A program made the translations under genes and the position numbers. The notes below the pieces were generated by a model. The model did no database searches. It was given only the letters and a program-made list of their open reading frames with translations, and was not told the DNA's origin. DNA of 64,000 bases from Lunularia cruciata (lineage: Eukaryota > Streptophyta > Marchantiopsida > Lunulariales > Lunulariaceae): assembly GCA_948567375.1 (NCBI GenBank), contig OX419762.1, positions 36,747,034 to 36,811,033 of the forward strand. The letters run 5' to 3'. Below are positions 1 to 11,660 of the stretch, one piece after another. Every line of letters starts with the position of its first letter. Position 1 is the first letter of the stretch.

Positions 1-65
1 ATCCACTTGTTCCAAATTCTCTTCTTGCTCCCTCTTCATCTCAGGTTCCTCATTCTTCCAAATTC

Positions 66-600
66 TTGACCCCTATATCCCAATCTCTCCAACAAGCCAA
101 GTCTCACCTCCTTGTTGCTCAGAATCACCAAAAACAATATGTGGACCACCATTGTCGTGATCTTACCTTTGAAGTCAGTGATAAAGTCATGTTATCCTCT
201 AGTAACCTCCCTCTCCCACTAGATACCCAAGTTCATAAACTTGCCTCTAATTGGACAGGACCCTTTGATATCATTCAAATTGTCTCTCTTGTTGCTTATC
301 AACTTGCATTGCCTTGTCACATGCGTATCCATCCTATCTTTCATATTTCTAAGTTGAAACCTTTTGTTCCTAGCCCCTCTTGCTTTTCCTTTGGAGTCTA
401 ACCTCTCCCTCTTCCTATCCCTATCAATGATCATGAGGAGTATGAAGTTGATCGTATCCTTGTGAGTCGCCATATTCAACAAGGCCGTCACCAACATACG
501 GAGTACAAGGTCCTTTGGAAAGGGTATCCCCTTCATGATACCACATAGGGACCTCTTTCTCACCTCCGGAATGCACATAAGGCCATCCAGGAATTCAAAG
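66..600 (+). pseudogene. integrase C-terminus plus chromodomain of chromovirus A1
   Basis: Up to about 400 the frame reads as a Ty3 integrase C-terminal domain: a 'DKVMLSS' box, a 'NWTGPFDI' box and an 'IHPIFHISKLKPF' box. From about 435 another frame reads as a chromodomain ('EYEVDRIL', then 'YKVLWKGYP'). A TAG stop at about 547 stands where the conserved Trp of the 'TWEP' motif is expected, consistent with TGG to TAG. The chromodomain in this family normally guides integration toward modified chromatin. The two blocks are in different frames, so no functional protein can be made. Confidence 0.85.
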
Positions 601-644
601 CTTCATTGGCGACAAGGACATCACCAACTAGCGATAGGGGAATA

Positions 645-1043
645 TGTAACAATATGGAGTTTAGCGACAAAGTTAGTCGGGCTTACAAAGTAGCACATGA
701 GACAAATTAGCCTTGAATATTCCGGAAGTATCTAGGAAGCTTCTTGGAAAGCTTCCTGGCTAGCTTAGCTTGCACCTCAAGTCAATAACTTCTAGAAGCT
801 TCCAACTAGCTTAGCTTGTACCCCAGGTAGGCGGCTTCTAGAAGGAAGCTTCTTGAGAAGCTTCCTAGTTAACTTGGCTTGCACTCTAAGAAAGTGGCTT
901 GAGGAATCTTCTCAAGGGCCTTGTATGCTACCTATAAATACCAAAGCCAAAGCTCATGCTAGGATTTGGAGTTTTCCCACATTCAAGTGTCCCAATGTGA
1001 GTTTCTATTCTCCTATTTCTCTCCTTGGTCTTGGTCTTTTACA
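645..1043 (+). repeat. 3' LTR of chromovirus A1
   Basis: The LTR starts TGTAACAATATGG directly after a purine-rich tract and ends in TTTTACA. It has a TATAAATACC box near 932. It matches the LTR at 2,627-3,056 (reverse complement) and the LTRs of copy A2 at about 25.48 and 30.27 kb. It carries several GAAGCTTC-type short palindromes. Confidence 0.85.
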
Positions 1044-1135
1044 CTTTGAGTACTTGGTGATACCATTTGGACTCACCAACACACCAAAAATTTCATGAGT
1101 TTGATGAATGACATATTTGGTCCATACTTAGATAA

Positions 1136-1271
1136 ATCTATTTTCAATTTTCTTGATGACATCTCAATCTACAACAAGATGATGATAGAGCACAAGCAAC
1201 ATCATCTATTTTCATTTTTCTTGATGACATATCAATCTACAAAAAGATGATGATGGAGCACAAGCAACATC
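1136..1271 (+). repeat. 68-bp tandem duplication across the RT catalytic motif of element B
   Basis: The stretch 1,136-1,203, encoding the FLDD catalytic box and the following residues, is repeated at 1,204-1,271 with a few substitutions. The offset is 68 bp, so the duplication shifts the frame and would inactivate the enzyme. Confidence 0.75.
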
Positions 1272-1939
1272 TATGAGAAGTCCTCTACATTTTGTGATAG
1301 AATCAATTATATACCAAAAACCCAAAGTGAAATTTTGGCAAGTCTGAAGTAGATTACTTGGGGCATAGAGTGAGTGCAAAAGATATCCAAATATTAATAG
1401 ATAAAATAGAAGTCATTTAGAAATGGAGTGCTCTAAAAGATCAAACTCAACTCAAGAGTTTCATAGGATTGATGAGGTTCTATCTTTGATTTTTCAAGGA
1501 CTTCTCCAAGTTTGCACAACCTCTAATTCCACTTCTTGGCAAGGAGAAGAAGCCAATGTGGAGAATTGGCCTTTTAGGAATTAAAAGATACATTATTACA
1601 TGCACCAATCTTGAAATGATATGGCCCAAAACTTCCAATCAATTTGGCTATCAATGAATCAGGCATTGCAATAAGAGTAGTCCTACAATAGGAATGGAAT
1701 GATAGATAGCTCCCAATTACATATTTGTCTCAAAAGCTATTATCGACAAAATGCAACTATCTCACCATCAAACAAGAAGATTGGCCATTGTCCTTGCAAC
1801 CAAGCATTGGAAGCACTATATTAGCAAGAAGGCATTTGTAGTGGAGATAGACCACAACCCTCTAGTCTACTTTAAGACATAGAATGATCTATCTTGTCAA
1901 TAGATTTGGTGGGTAGAGTGAAGATAATGGTTCAACATT

Positions 1940-2269
1940 ATGATCATATATGTGGAAAGCAAGAAGCAACTTACAATTACCTTCACCCAAATGCCAATGT
2001 TAAACAATCTAGTAGTAGAGATCAAGATGGACCTAGAATTTTGGTCAAGGATTCTCGCTACTACAAAATTTGACCCACAAATGGTTGGAGCTCAATTATC
2101 CAAAAGTGGAACCAATACGCAAGGACTCACCTTTTGTGATGGCAAGTTATGGATCCCAGATGCCCCAAACATAAGAGCCACTATCCTAGCAAACTGTCAT
2201 GATTTTGCCATTGTAAGCCATGTTGGAGTGGACAAAACCTTAGATGTAGTAAAATGCCATTATTACTAG
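1940..2269 (+). pseudogene. element B RNase H / integrase junction fragment
   Basis: This open stretch of about 109 codons covers the linker after RNase H and the start of the integrase zinc-binding region ('LANCHDFAIVSHVGVDKTLDVV'). It matches the Ty3 order RT, RNase H, integrase. It ends at a stop in the zinc-binding region, and the integrase core continues in other frames. It is a decayed fragment, not an independent gene. Confidence 0.65.
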
Positions 2270-2626
2270 CCTATATGAGCAATAATATGATGGAGTATGT
2301 TGAAAGATACTTTCTTTATCAACAAAATAAATCTTCTAATTAGATTCCCATAGGACTCCTTCAACTCCTACTTATTCCTACACAATGTTGGGAATAGGTT
2401 AGCATGGATCTGGTTTGTGAATTTCTCACAACCACCTCAAGGTTTGACTCCATTGTAGTCTTTGTAGACATATTGAAAATAATGATTCATATGTGTCCTA
2501 TGACCAAGGACATGATTACTTCACAATTAGCTCAATTGTACTTAGCCACATTCTTTTCTCACCATGGCCTATCTTGATTGAGGCACTCAATTTACTTTTT
2601 TTATGTAAGAACACTCTTTGCCATCT

Positions 2627-3056
2627 TGTAAAGATCAAGATCAAGACCAAGGAGAGAAATAAGAGAATGTAAGATCACATTGGGACATTTGAATGAGGGA
2701 AACTATGAATGCACAGCATGAGCTTTGGCTTTGGTATTTATAGGGAGTATAAAAAGCTCTTGAGAAGCTTCTTAAGAAGCTTTCTTGAACCGCTTTCTTG
2801 GAATGCAAGCCAAGTTAACCAAGAATCTTCCCAAGAAGCTTCCTTCCAAAAGTCGCCCACTTGGCATGCAAGCTTAGCTAGTTGGAAGCTTCTAAAAATT
2901 TCTTTTAGAAACTGCCTACTTGGGGTGCAAGCTAAGCTAGTTGGGAAGCTTCCCAAGAAGCTTCTTAGATACTTCTAGAATATTTAAGGCTAATTTGGCC
3001 TATTTACTACTTTGTTAGCCCCAACTAACTTCATTGTTAAACTCCATATTGTTATA
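2627..3056 (-). repeat. solo LTR of chromovirus family A, inverted, inside element B integrase
   Basis: The reverse complement starts like the A-family LTR (TATAACAATATGGAG) and ends GATCTTTACA. It has the same TATAAATACC box and GAAGCTTC motifs as the LTR at 645-1,043. Flanking 5-mers are CATCT (2,622-2,626) and TATCT (3,057-3,061), a target-site duplication with one transition. No primer-binding site or internal sequence adjoins it. Removing it restores the B integrase reading. It is therefore a solo LTR left by LTR-LTR recombination. Confidence 0.9.
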
Positions 3057-3186
3057 TATCTTCAAAACCAAACTTGCCATGTCCATGGTATACCATCTAC
3101 AATTTGATGGAAAAATAGAGCGTGCTATTTGCACTATTGGGGACATGCTCTAAGGCTTCACCTTAGGTGAGCAAGATAGGTGGGAT

Positions 3187-3872
3187 CGTAACATCCATTT
3201 ATACATGTGTGTGATATTGTGATATTTAGTTTGGTATAACACGTACTTAACAGATATTATTTATATAGAGATAAAGGATAGTTCTAAATTAGTCATGATT
3301 AGCTAAAGTTAGTTATAGTTAAGATAGAGGGGACTTTACTTTAGAGGAAATGAAAAAGATGAGCATCACTATTTTGGATTCTAGTGTGTTGACTTGGTAT
3401 TATTCTTAGGTGTTTGGTTTTGAGGAAAGAGTTGAGAACTCTTGGGCCAATAAGCCTTTTTGGTTTGGATTCTTCTATTGTTCAAGGATAGCTCATGTGA
3501 AGAAATCTTTGACTTAGTGGTTGGGTCAAGATAAGATCACATGCTTAGGAGAATATTCCCATGAGTATGGATATTTCTTTAAATTTTTTACTTTATTTGA
3601 CTTTTAGCCTAGTAAGTTAAGTTACTCTAGTAATTAGTAATTTAGGTGCGTAACTATTTTATAAGTATATAAATAAGGGGTGAGGAGGTACTCATCATCC
3701 TTTAATTTGCAACTATCTCTCTCTCATTGAGTTCTCCAGTGAGTCATGTCTTGAGTCTTGGAGTGTTAGCCTTAGAGGAGTATGATGGATTTGGGATTCC
3801 TTGTCTTCTTAGTCCATGTTACCATAATAACCATCAGAGGTTCATCTTGAGTGAGAGGTAGGCCGGCTTACA
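3187..3872 (+). repeat. 5' LTR of element C
   Basis: It aligns along its length with 19,816-20,503. A TATATAAATAAGGGG promoter-like box lies near 3,664. It ends GGCCGGCTTACA. A TTTTTGGTTCC stretch follows at about 3,873 and could be a primer-binding site, but I cannot assign the tRNA. Confidence 0.88.
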
Positions 3873-4750
3873 TTTTTGGTTCCATAGCCGTGATCTCTCT
3901 AGAAGGCAAGATAATGTTCCGTATATAATTTTATATTAGATAGAACGAGGCTATGAGAGTTCACTTGGAGAGAACATTAGGGTAGGAGAGAGTTGAACTT
4001 ATGTTAAAGAACTTGGATACATTTTTATATCTGGTAGTTCATTATGATGTCTTTGAGATGATTTTGTTCATCTTGTACACATGAGAGGATTTGGAGAGGT
4101 TTTGTGAAGTGGATTGGAGATTTTGGGGATTAAGATGATTTTGGATAAAATTCAAAGTTTGAAATCTAGACTTGAAATTTCTATACATAATAGCTTACGT
4201 TATTCTTTAGTTAGCACATTTAAAATTATTGTGAGAACTACTATGCGCACAAGGGTAGAATTTTTGAAACTTGATAGTGTAAACTGCTCCTGTAATTACA
4301 TGCTCTCTTGAAAATTAAGTAGAGTCTGTCATTTCTTCAGGTTTTTAGTGGATTGTTTTGAAACTTCCCAAGAAATTTCAATGCATTGTATCCTACCTGT
4401 TGACTTAAAATTTAGAGAAAGATCATTCTCTTGTAGAGAGTTATAATTTTTTAAGTGGAGGGTGGTTTCCAAACCAAATCTGAAATATATGTACTGAATA
4501 GAAAGATGCCTAGGCCAAATGGATTTATAAAAAGATCTGAAATTTTTTAAGGAGTGATGCCCTATAGTTGTGATCAAGTCTGAAAATTTTCAAATGATTG
4601 TGACATACAAGTTGAGAGATTTGAGTGACATTGCAAGGGGGGTTCAATTCTGCAAAGTTGAGATCTCATGTATAAGAAGTGTGAGAGCAACAAAAGCATG
4701 TTTGAGTGTTTAGACTCGTCTTGAGAACATGGTGGGTCAATAAAAGTATA
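3873..4750 (+). other. untranslated leader of element C
   Basis: Between the 5' LTR and the first gag-like frame I see only short frames without recognisable motifs. It fits an LTR-retrotransposon leader. Confidence 0.5.
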
Positions 4751-4752
4751 AA

Positions 4753-6190
4753 TTGAAGCTATACAAGGTTCCTCAAGAGTTTGAGGTGATTGTAAGGGTG
4801 GATTTGAGGAAAAGAGAGTTTAGAATAAAATTTGAAGACAATGTTGAGAGGATCCAAAAACCAACATCACTTGGGAGAAAGAGTGAGTCCAAGTGCTTTC
4901 TATGTGGAGAGAAGGAACGTAAGGCAAGTTCATGTCCATTGACCTTTGAGAACAAGAGATTGAGGGAAAGGAGAGGCTTACTTGACTTGGGTTTGCATGT
5001 TGGACCTTCTTCACCAAGATTGGGAGGGAGAAGATCTAAAACCAAGGAGTTGTGTGAGGTTTGTGGAATGGAGTGACATGAGTGTAGTGGAGTAAAAGCA
5101 CTTTTCGAGACTTTGGTGAAGGATCTTGGAAAGAGTCTTAGTATAGCTACAAAAATACTACCTCCTTCATCAACTAGTTTTCAAGATTAGTGATGGAGAT
5201 AATTTTTCAACTTATGGATAAACTATCCATGAGGGTTTGATAAATATGCACTCTAGGATTTGATGTTGCTATAGAAATCTTGGAGCAACCTGAACCTTTT
5301 ATGTTCCCTAGGGTCAATTACTCTCAAATGGTGTTAGTGATGTACATACTCTATTAGTCATAGAGTGAAAATTTTATTTTTTTTGAGAGAAAGATAGTGA
5401 GGGGTTAAGATGGGAAATTTTTGGTTTTCTTTAGCAAGGATGGAGAAGATATGGAGGCCTTTGTAAGAGATTTCAAGAGAGCTTGCATAGAAAACAATGA
5501 CAGGAGGAAGAATGAGAGATTGATGAGTAAGGTTACCTTTCTCAAGCAAGGAGATGGATAGAAAGTGAAAGTCTATGTAGAAAGAGTGGAAAAGTTATTG
5601 TCTAGATTTTGCATAATGTTGAAGGAGGGTGAAAATGATGTGGAGACTACTATGATTGGCAAAAGAGATATGATCACCAAGAAGTTTGTAGGAGATTTGA
5701 GACCACAAATTAGAAGCAAGGTGAGATATGAAAAACCTTCTTCCAAGGTTGAAGCTATCAAGATTACAATTCGTGTGGAAGAGAGTTTGGAAGAGGATGA
5801 GAGTGATTTGGTGGTGAAGGAGGTTGTGCATCCTCCTCAAGGTTACAAGTATGGTGGACCTTTTGATACTTTGGTGGCAAGGGTTTCACTACAAGTAGTA
5901 GTTGCTCTAGTTCTTGCACCTCCACCAAAAGATCCACCTCAAACCATCACAAAACAAGTTGTAGATCTCAAGATCAATGTGGTACAACTATAGAAGAAGA
6001 GAGAGGTGGATCAGAATGTAAGGAGAGTGCTAAGGAGTTATGGATAGCTATCCATATAGAGGAAAGCCAACCAACCAACAATTTCAATGATATAATTTTT
6101 TTTTGGTTGTGGAGAAAGAAGCCACATCCAAAGGAATTGCCCAAAGTCCACTTACCATGGAAGAAGGGGTTATGAGGGAGCCAATAGAGA
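4753..6190 (+). pseudogene. gag-like region of element C
   Basis: Several open stretches in different frames form a decayed gag. At about 4,897-4,945 and 5,052-5,093 there are Cys-rich motifs ('CFLCGEKERKASSC' and 'CEVCGME', a stop, then 'HEC'). From 5,565 to 5,993 a capsid-like stretch reads 'VEKLLSRFC', 'KFVGDLRPQIRSKV', then an acidic 'ESLEEDESD'. A zinc-knuckle remnant (Cys-Gly-Glu-Arg-Ser-His then Cys) lies near 6,107-6,150. The assignment rests mainly on position and the zinc knuckle; the capsid match is weak. Confidence 0.6.
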
Positions 6191-6215
6191 GAAAGAGGGA
6201 GGTAGTGAAACTCAA

Positions 6216-7000
6216 GTGGCTCCTAATCCAAACAAAGGTAAGGAGATAACATCTATAGATGTGGTTGAGAGCAAGGATGAGAAGGGAGAGTGCTCAAACT
6301 CCAAGGGTCTTAATTTGGAGCTTTTGGCACAAGAGAAGAAGAGACTTGTTTTGCATAGGATGTGCACTCTTCTCAAGGATTTAATCCTAGTAAGGATACT
6401 CTTATGTCTACTAGGAGCATTTGCACCTCAACACCATCAACAACAAAGAGTCCAAGAAAGAAGTTGGAGATAGAGGACTTCTTGATCTCCAAGCAACAAT
6501 GGAACTACAATGTGTTGGAGGATGTTGGTAGTCACAGAGTTAACATCAAAATGGGCCGATTGATTGCTTTGAACCCTACCTTGAGAAAGGAGCTTAGAGG
6601 TGGTTTGAGTTCTACAAAGAGCAAGAGGAAGAAGCAAGCAAAAGCTCTAGTATCAATGGGAGTGGTGGATGCCAAGCCAACACCATGGGAGGCTTGTGAA
6701 TATGCCTCCAAGATTGATGTGAGACTGAATGTCACAACATTAAGGATGCATTGGTTGATGGAGGATCAACAATGAATGCCATGTCAGAAAGGTTGATGAA
6801 GAAAGTGTGTATGATACCCTCTAGACCTTCAACATTTGTGGTGAACATAACAAACAAGCAACAAGTTCAACCAGTGGGGGTGATGGATTAGGTGGTAGTT
6901 TCAATTATGGGAATTCAAAATCTCATGACTTTTCAAGTCTTAAAGGATTCAAGCTATGATTTACTTCTTGGGAGGCCATGGTTGAGAGCAGCATGCGCAA
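6216..7000 (+). pseudogene. aspartic protease region of element C
   Basis: After a low-complexity linker, the stretch near 6,750-7,000 reads 'ALVDGGSTMNAMSE', then 'YDLLLGRPWLRAA'. This is the layout of Ty3 retropepsins: an active-site Asp-Gly box and a C-terminal Leu-Leu-Gly-Arg box. A stop near 6,888 and frame changes break it. It would have processed the Gag-Pol polyprotein. Confidence 0.7.
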
Positions 7001-7004
7001 CTGA

Positions 7005-8778
7005 TTGATGGCACAAAGGTCTTTGAGGATTGGGGCATCAATCTATAGAGTCATAGTTATAATCACTAACACCACCAACACTTCACATTCACATACACCA
7101 TCTTCTTATTATTGGGAATCAGATTCAAAAGAAGGAGCTTCAGGTGTGGACATAAGCATGGAGGAGGAGAATTCCACGGAGGAGGATGAATCTGAATTTG
7201 ATTCATATGTGTATCCCTTGTGTGCTATGGATTTTGCACCTAAGCCAGAGGTTTTGAAGGACCTAGATAAATCACAATTGACACTTGAGGAAATAGAGAG
7301 GAGGTTATCTACCTTCAAATATGGCCCAAATGTTACCAAGGAGGAGAAGGTGAGATTTGGAGAGAGTTTCTGCAAGTTCATCCACATGTTTGCTTTTAGT
7401 TACAAGGATCCAAAGGAAGTCACCTTGGAGGAGCATAAGATAGAGGTGGAGTCATATGCAAGACAAAAGCAACATTCCATTAGCCCACCAATAGCTTTGG
7501 TTGTGAAGGAGGAGATGGATAAGCTCAAGGAGGTTGGATTTATCTTTGAGGTGGAGAATTCAAAATGTGTGTTTCTAATTGTGATTGTGAAGGAAAAGTA
7601 TGGCAACCTTTGGGTATGTACAAATTACAAGATTATGTGTGGGTTGTTACAAAGAAGGACTACTTCCCATTACCATTCATTGATGAGATCTTGGAGGAGG
7701 TTGCAAGTCATGAGAGGTATAGTTTTGGAGATGGTTATAATGGATATAACCAAATCAAGATTGCACTAGAGCATCAATAACTCACCACATTCACCACTTT
7801 CAAGGGCATGCCTTTTGGACTTTGCAATGCTCCAGCCCCATTCCAATGGTCCATGCATAAGGTATTTGAACCTTTCATTGGGAAATTTTTGTGATACTTC
7901 ATTAATGACTTTTGTGTCTATGGGAGTAAGGAGGAGCACTTTGAGCACCTAATCAAGATCTTGCAATACTTGGATGAAGAGAATATATCACTCAACCTAG
8001 AGAAGTGCTCTTTTGGATGTGAAGAAGGTCTACTTTTGGGGCACATCATCTCCAAGGATGGAATAGCAATTGAACATGAAAAGATGAGGAAAATCTTAGA
8101 CCTTCCATTGCCTTCAAGCTTGAAAAAGTTATGCCAATTCTTGGAGATGGTTGGGTACTATAGGAGGTTCATCTTCTCATTTTCCAACAAGGTTTATGCA
8201 TTGACCATCTACATGAAGAAGGGTGTAGATTACATGGTGATTTTGGAAGACAAGGAGACTCTTAAAGTTTTTGAGGAGTTCAAGCAATCCCTTGTTGTAG
8301 CTTCAATTCTTGCTAAACCTGATTGCAGTAAGCCTTTCATCCTCTATATTGATGCTTCTAATGTAGCTATAGGATGCACTCTTAGCCAATTGGACCAAGA
8401 TGGGCATGATCATCCAATAGCTTATGCTAGTAGACAGATGGTTTTAGTAAAAAATAATTACTCTATTACGTAGAGAGAAGTGTTGGTAGTGATCTTTGGT
8501 CTAAAGAAGTTTAGACACTACTTGATTGCAGGGAAAGTCACCATTATCGTAGATCACAAGGCTTTGAAGTACGTCTTCAACAAGCCTTATGTGGAAGGGA
8601 AGCTAGCAAGGTGAATGATACTCTTGTCTGAGTATGACTACACCATTGAGGATAGGTCAGAGATGAAATATGCAAATTTTGATTTGTTATCTAGTGCTTA
8701 TGATCATGATAGAGATGAGCCAATGGATGATTCCTTCCCAGATGAGGAGCTCATGACAATCTTAGTCACTCAAGAGGT
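7005..8778 (+). pseudogene. reverse transcriptase and RNase H of element C
   Basis: From about 7,480 the frames read as Ty3 RT: 'EEMDKLKEVGFI', 'KKDYFPLPFIDEILEEV', 'FKGMPFGLCNAP'. The catalytic box appears as 'YFINDF' near 7,898 instead of a Y-x-D-D form. 'CSFGCEEGLLLGHIISKDG' and the RNase H start 'FILYIDASNVAIGC' (about 8,336) follow, then 'EGKLAR', a stop, and 'EYDYTIEDRS'. Frameshifts and stops are frequent. The frame runs to 8,778 and is cut by element D; it resumes at 18,493. Confidence 0.85.
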
Positions 8779-9230
8779 TGTCACGCCATTTGTAGTGTTG
8801 CATCTAGATTGCTCAGACACTAGAGTTTTAGTGATAGTAGTTAGAGTTATTTTTGTAGTATCTTAGAGACTACTTTCCGATGGTCAGATTTGGTGTTTGG
8901 GGTACTGATTTCACGGTGGGGCCCACCGTCACTTTGCATCGTTTGCACCGTCGAGTGTGCCATCAGTGGGACCATTTGGGTTTTAGAGCTAGCTCAAGTC
9001 CAGGGGGTATAGTTTTGAAGTGAGCTTGAGAGAGCTCACTTCTCTGATGTTGAGCCTTCGAGTTCCTGGTTATGGTGGACAGAGGCCGGTGAGCGTCACC
9101 TGGATTCTCTATGCTTGAGTGGGTGTGGCTTGACTATTAACAGTGCCCAGTTGTTGGCAGTTTATAGAGTGACAAATCAAGTACTGATCTGAGTTGAGTT
9201 GAGTTGAGAGTGGTAAGCAATCTGATTACA
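8779..9230 (+). repeat. 5' partial LTR of element D
   Basis: This segment aligns with 17,941-18,386 through to the AATCTGATTA end. It lacks the first ~112 bp (TGTGGGACTTTAG...) that begin the downstream LTR. It ends CTGATTACA and is followed by TCAGAG, which may be a remnant of an initiator-Met primer-binding site. A GAGTTGAGTTGAGTTGAGAG short repeat lies near 9,190-9,211. Confidence 0.8.
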
Positions 9231-10380
9231 TCAGAGAAGTGAAGTCAAAGGGAAATCGGGTGCAGGAACTTTGAGTGTTGGTGGTATCTCCAAACTCGGT
9301 GGATCATTGGTAGCTCGATTCAAGTTCAATGTTTCTCTAGTGTGCAGAAGCTCATTTGATTGATACAAATTTGGCAGTTAGGCGGACGGTGTGCGGAAGC
9401 GCTGGCCAAATTTCGAGTAAAGAAGGAGCAAATTTTGAGCAGTGGTTGTGATTTTGAGCTCAAGAGGTGAAGGTAAGACCAATTTGCTGCGAGTTGGGCT
9501 CAAAAAGTCAAATTGAAGCTGGAGTTGTGAAGCTATTCTCATGAATTTGTGATTTGGAGAAACTTGTGTTGTCAATTTGGCTCGAGTGGAAAGTTAGCTA
9601 GGGATTTGGTGGACAACCAACTTTAGGGTTTACGTCAGATTTTGGTTGGGATTTACGTTAGATTTTGGCCAGATTTGGAGGAGTTTTGCTGTTTTGAGGC
9701 TTCAAGGCATAGGGCTATGAGAGGCTACAAAGGCCTAGAAGGGCTTGCAAGCCAGCTTGCTGGCGTGAGGCTAGCTAGTTTAGAGTAGATCTTGGTCATT
9801 GGTTGGCAAAATCTGCCTTTCATGCTAGATTGTGCGCAATAGGGTTTGACCCCTAGATCTCTTGTTAGTAGACTAGTGCCCTAGCCAACTGGTCCACCCT
9901 CACTTGTTGTCCTAGTGATTGTGCCACTAGAGTGGCAGAGTCAGTCCCGTGTGTCGGCAGAGTCAGTCTCGTGTTGTATGGCAGAGTCAGTCCCGTGTTG
10001 TGTTATGAGATGAAGGGTTTTTGTTTAGATTTCATGTGATTGGACCCCCTCCATTCTCTGCTTCTTGTTTGTGCACCATGTTGTGTGAGGTGCCCTGACT
10101 TTTGAGCGTTGGTGCTTTTGGTGTGCTCTCAATGGTGAGGCTAGAGTGATGACCAGTCCGACTACCTTTGTTTCTCTCCGAAGAGGCAGGAAGTGATGAC
10201 CTACAGACCGTGAAAGTGCGTGTTATGATGGCAGGTTACAAGTTGCTCTTTCCCCTAGTGTAGTTATCTTGGTTAGAGTTACATCAGTGGGTGGTGCTTA
10301 GTTGGTATTGGCACATGGTGGTGTTGGCACTTGCGGTTGCAATTGGTGGTTTGGGTTTGCTATTGTGGTTATTTTGTCAC
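9231..10380 (+). other. leader region of element D
   Basis: No convincing coding sequence is seen. A short direct repeat (GGCAGAGTCAGTC-type, three copies) lies near 9,934-9,990. Position between LTR and gag suggests an untranslated leader. Confidence 0.5.
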
Positions 10381-11660
10381 GATGGAGTTCTTTGGAGATT
10401 CTAGAGGAGTTAGCCCTACAGTATGCAATGGGTTTACTCGGAGTGGTGCTCGGTATCAGCCTGTATCTCAAGTCCCAATGAGGGAGGAGATTGACTCTGA
10501 GTTGGAGTTTGACAGAGGAGCTGATTCAGTTGAGAGTGCACTTGGTGTGTCCGCACCGTTGTTGTGGGACATGGATGAAATTTATGGGACCTCCAAAGGC
10601 CCTAGGCGTTACTCTAGTACAATGGATACCATTGAGTTGGATGACTTCATCCAAGAGTTCGATAGTTGGTGTGATTTGTAGCAGAGGTAGAACCCGACTT
10701 TGTTCACACCCTTCATGGCATGGAAGGGGTTGTTTCAGCACTTGGAGGGTCTGCCAATGGATGACTACCATGAGTTTAGGAGAACTCATTTGGAGGAGAT
10801 TGAGTTATGGAGACAGTATTGGTCTCCACACTATGTCTCCATCACTTCAGGCTTGGTGGCCAAGAGTAGATTGGTTGTACCTACGAGTTCTAGCTCAAGT
10901 AGTGTGGGTGGAGCTAGTGGAGGTGCACTAGCTGGTGATAGTGCTACTACGAGTGGAGGTACCGCTGTAGGAGGTGGTGTGGTATTGGGGTTTAACCCCA
11001 TGGTGGAGTTCTTCCTATGTTTGAGGCTGAATTACCTGGGAGTGCGGACTGACAAGTTAAGGAGCTTGCAAGAGTTCCAGCGAAAGGCTAGAGAGAGCCT
11101 ACGTGAGGCATACACTTGCATGAGGTGGTTGATTAGTTTCACTCAAGGAGTTACTGAGGGCCGGGCAGTCCAGTTTTGGTATGGGATATTGGAGAGAGAG
11201 TTACGACGTAGAGTTTGTGATGCTACGTTGTTGTAGGCTACTTTGCCTACTTTGGCAGTAGTCTTTGGTTTGGCTGAGCGTATTGAGCTCAACATGGTGG
11301 AGGAGAGAGTGGTGACATCTGGATTTGGTAGGGAGACCTCATCCACAGCTATGACTTCTTCTAGAGTGCAGTAGAGTGCACCATGCCCAGTTGGTTTTTG
11401 AGGACAGGGTGGACAGCCCAAATCCTATGGAGCGAGTAGAGGGCCTAGTGGAGTTAGACCCTTACCTTCATTTTTGGGTCAACAACAGCCAATGAGTGGT
11501 GGTGTTGCTTATTGGACTTGTGGTGGACCTCACCATCCAAGAGAGTGTACTCAAGGAAGTGGACCTGATACCTTGGGTGCATCACAGCCAACATAGAGGC
11601 AGTGTGAGCATTGCCACAGATTTGGTCACACTAGTGACCGGTGTTTTGACCTACACCCGG
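10331..11660 (+). pseudogene. gag region of element D with two zinc knuckles
   Basis: The frame at 10,331-10,681 and the frame at 10,700-11,236 ('LREAYTCMRWLISFTQG', 'AVQFWYGILERELRRRV') form a capsid-like stretch. Two CCHC boxes follow. At 11,509-11,547 the motif reads Tyr-Trp-Thr-Cys-Gly-Gly-Pro-His-His-Pro-Arg-Glu-Cys, with the first Cys changed to Tyr. At 11,603-11,644 it reads 'CEHCHRFGHTSDRC', a perfect C-x2-C-x4-H-x4-C. These bind retrotransposon RNA in related proteins. Frame changes and stops inactivate the region. Confidence 0.75.

Larger units (their letters stand above)
1..1043 (+). mobile_element. Ty3/gypsy chromovirus, family A, 3' end (copy A1)
   Basis: The window opens inside a chromovirus. 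Visible parts in order are the integrase C-terminal region, a chromodomain, a purine-rich tract before 645, and a 3' LTR ending at 1,043. The next base belongs to the reverse transcriptase of another element (B), so A1 was inserted into B. The 5' part of A1 lies outside the window. The same integrase tail, chromodomain and LTR recur at about 29.6-30.65 kb (copy A2), which defines the family. The coding part is dead: frameshifts and a stop interrupt it. Confidence 0.85.
1044..3186 (+). mobile_element. Ty3/gypsy element B, internal part 1 (RT, RNase H, integrase)
   Basis: Starting exactly after A1, the sequence reads as reverse transcriptase ('YLVIPFGLTN', then 'FLDDISIY'). RNase H-like and integrase sequence follows, including 'CHDFAIVSHVGVDKT' (zinc-finger region) near 2,200 and 'MSMVYHLQFDGKIER' near 3,090. 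Many stops and frameshifts are present. The integrase is cut twice: by a solo LTR at 2,627-3,056 and by element C at 3,187. It resumes at 20,504. The gag-protease part and 5' LTR lie beyond A1, left of the window. Confidence 0.8.

Noticed and set aside
2738-2978. overlapping open frames of 89 and 72 codons on both strands
   Set aside because: Both lie in the solo LTR and arise from its GAAGCTTC-rich palindromic composition.
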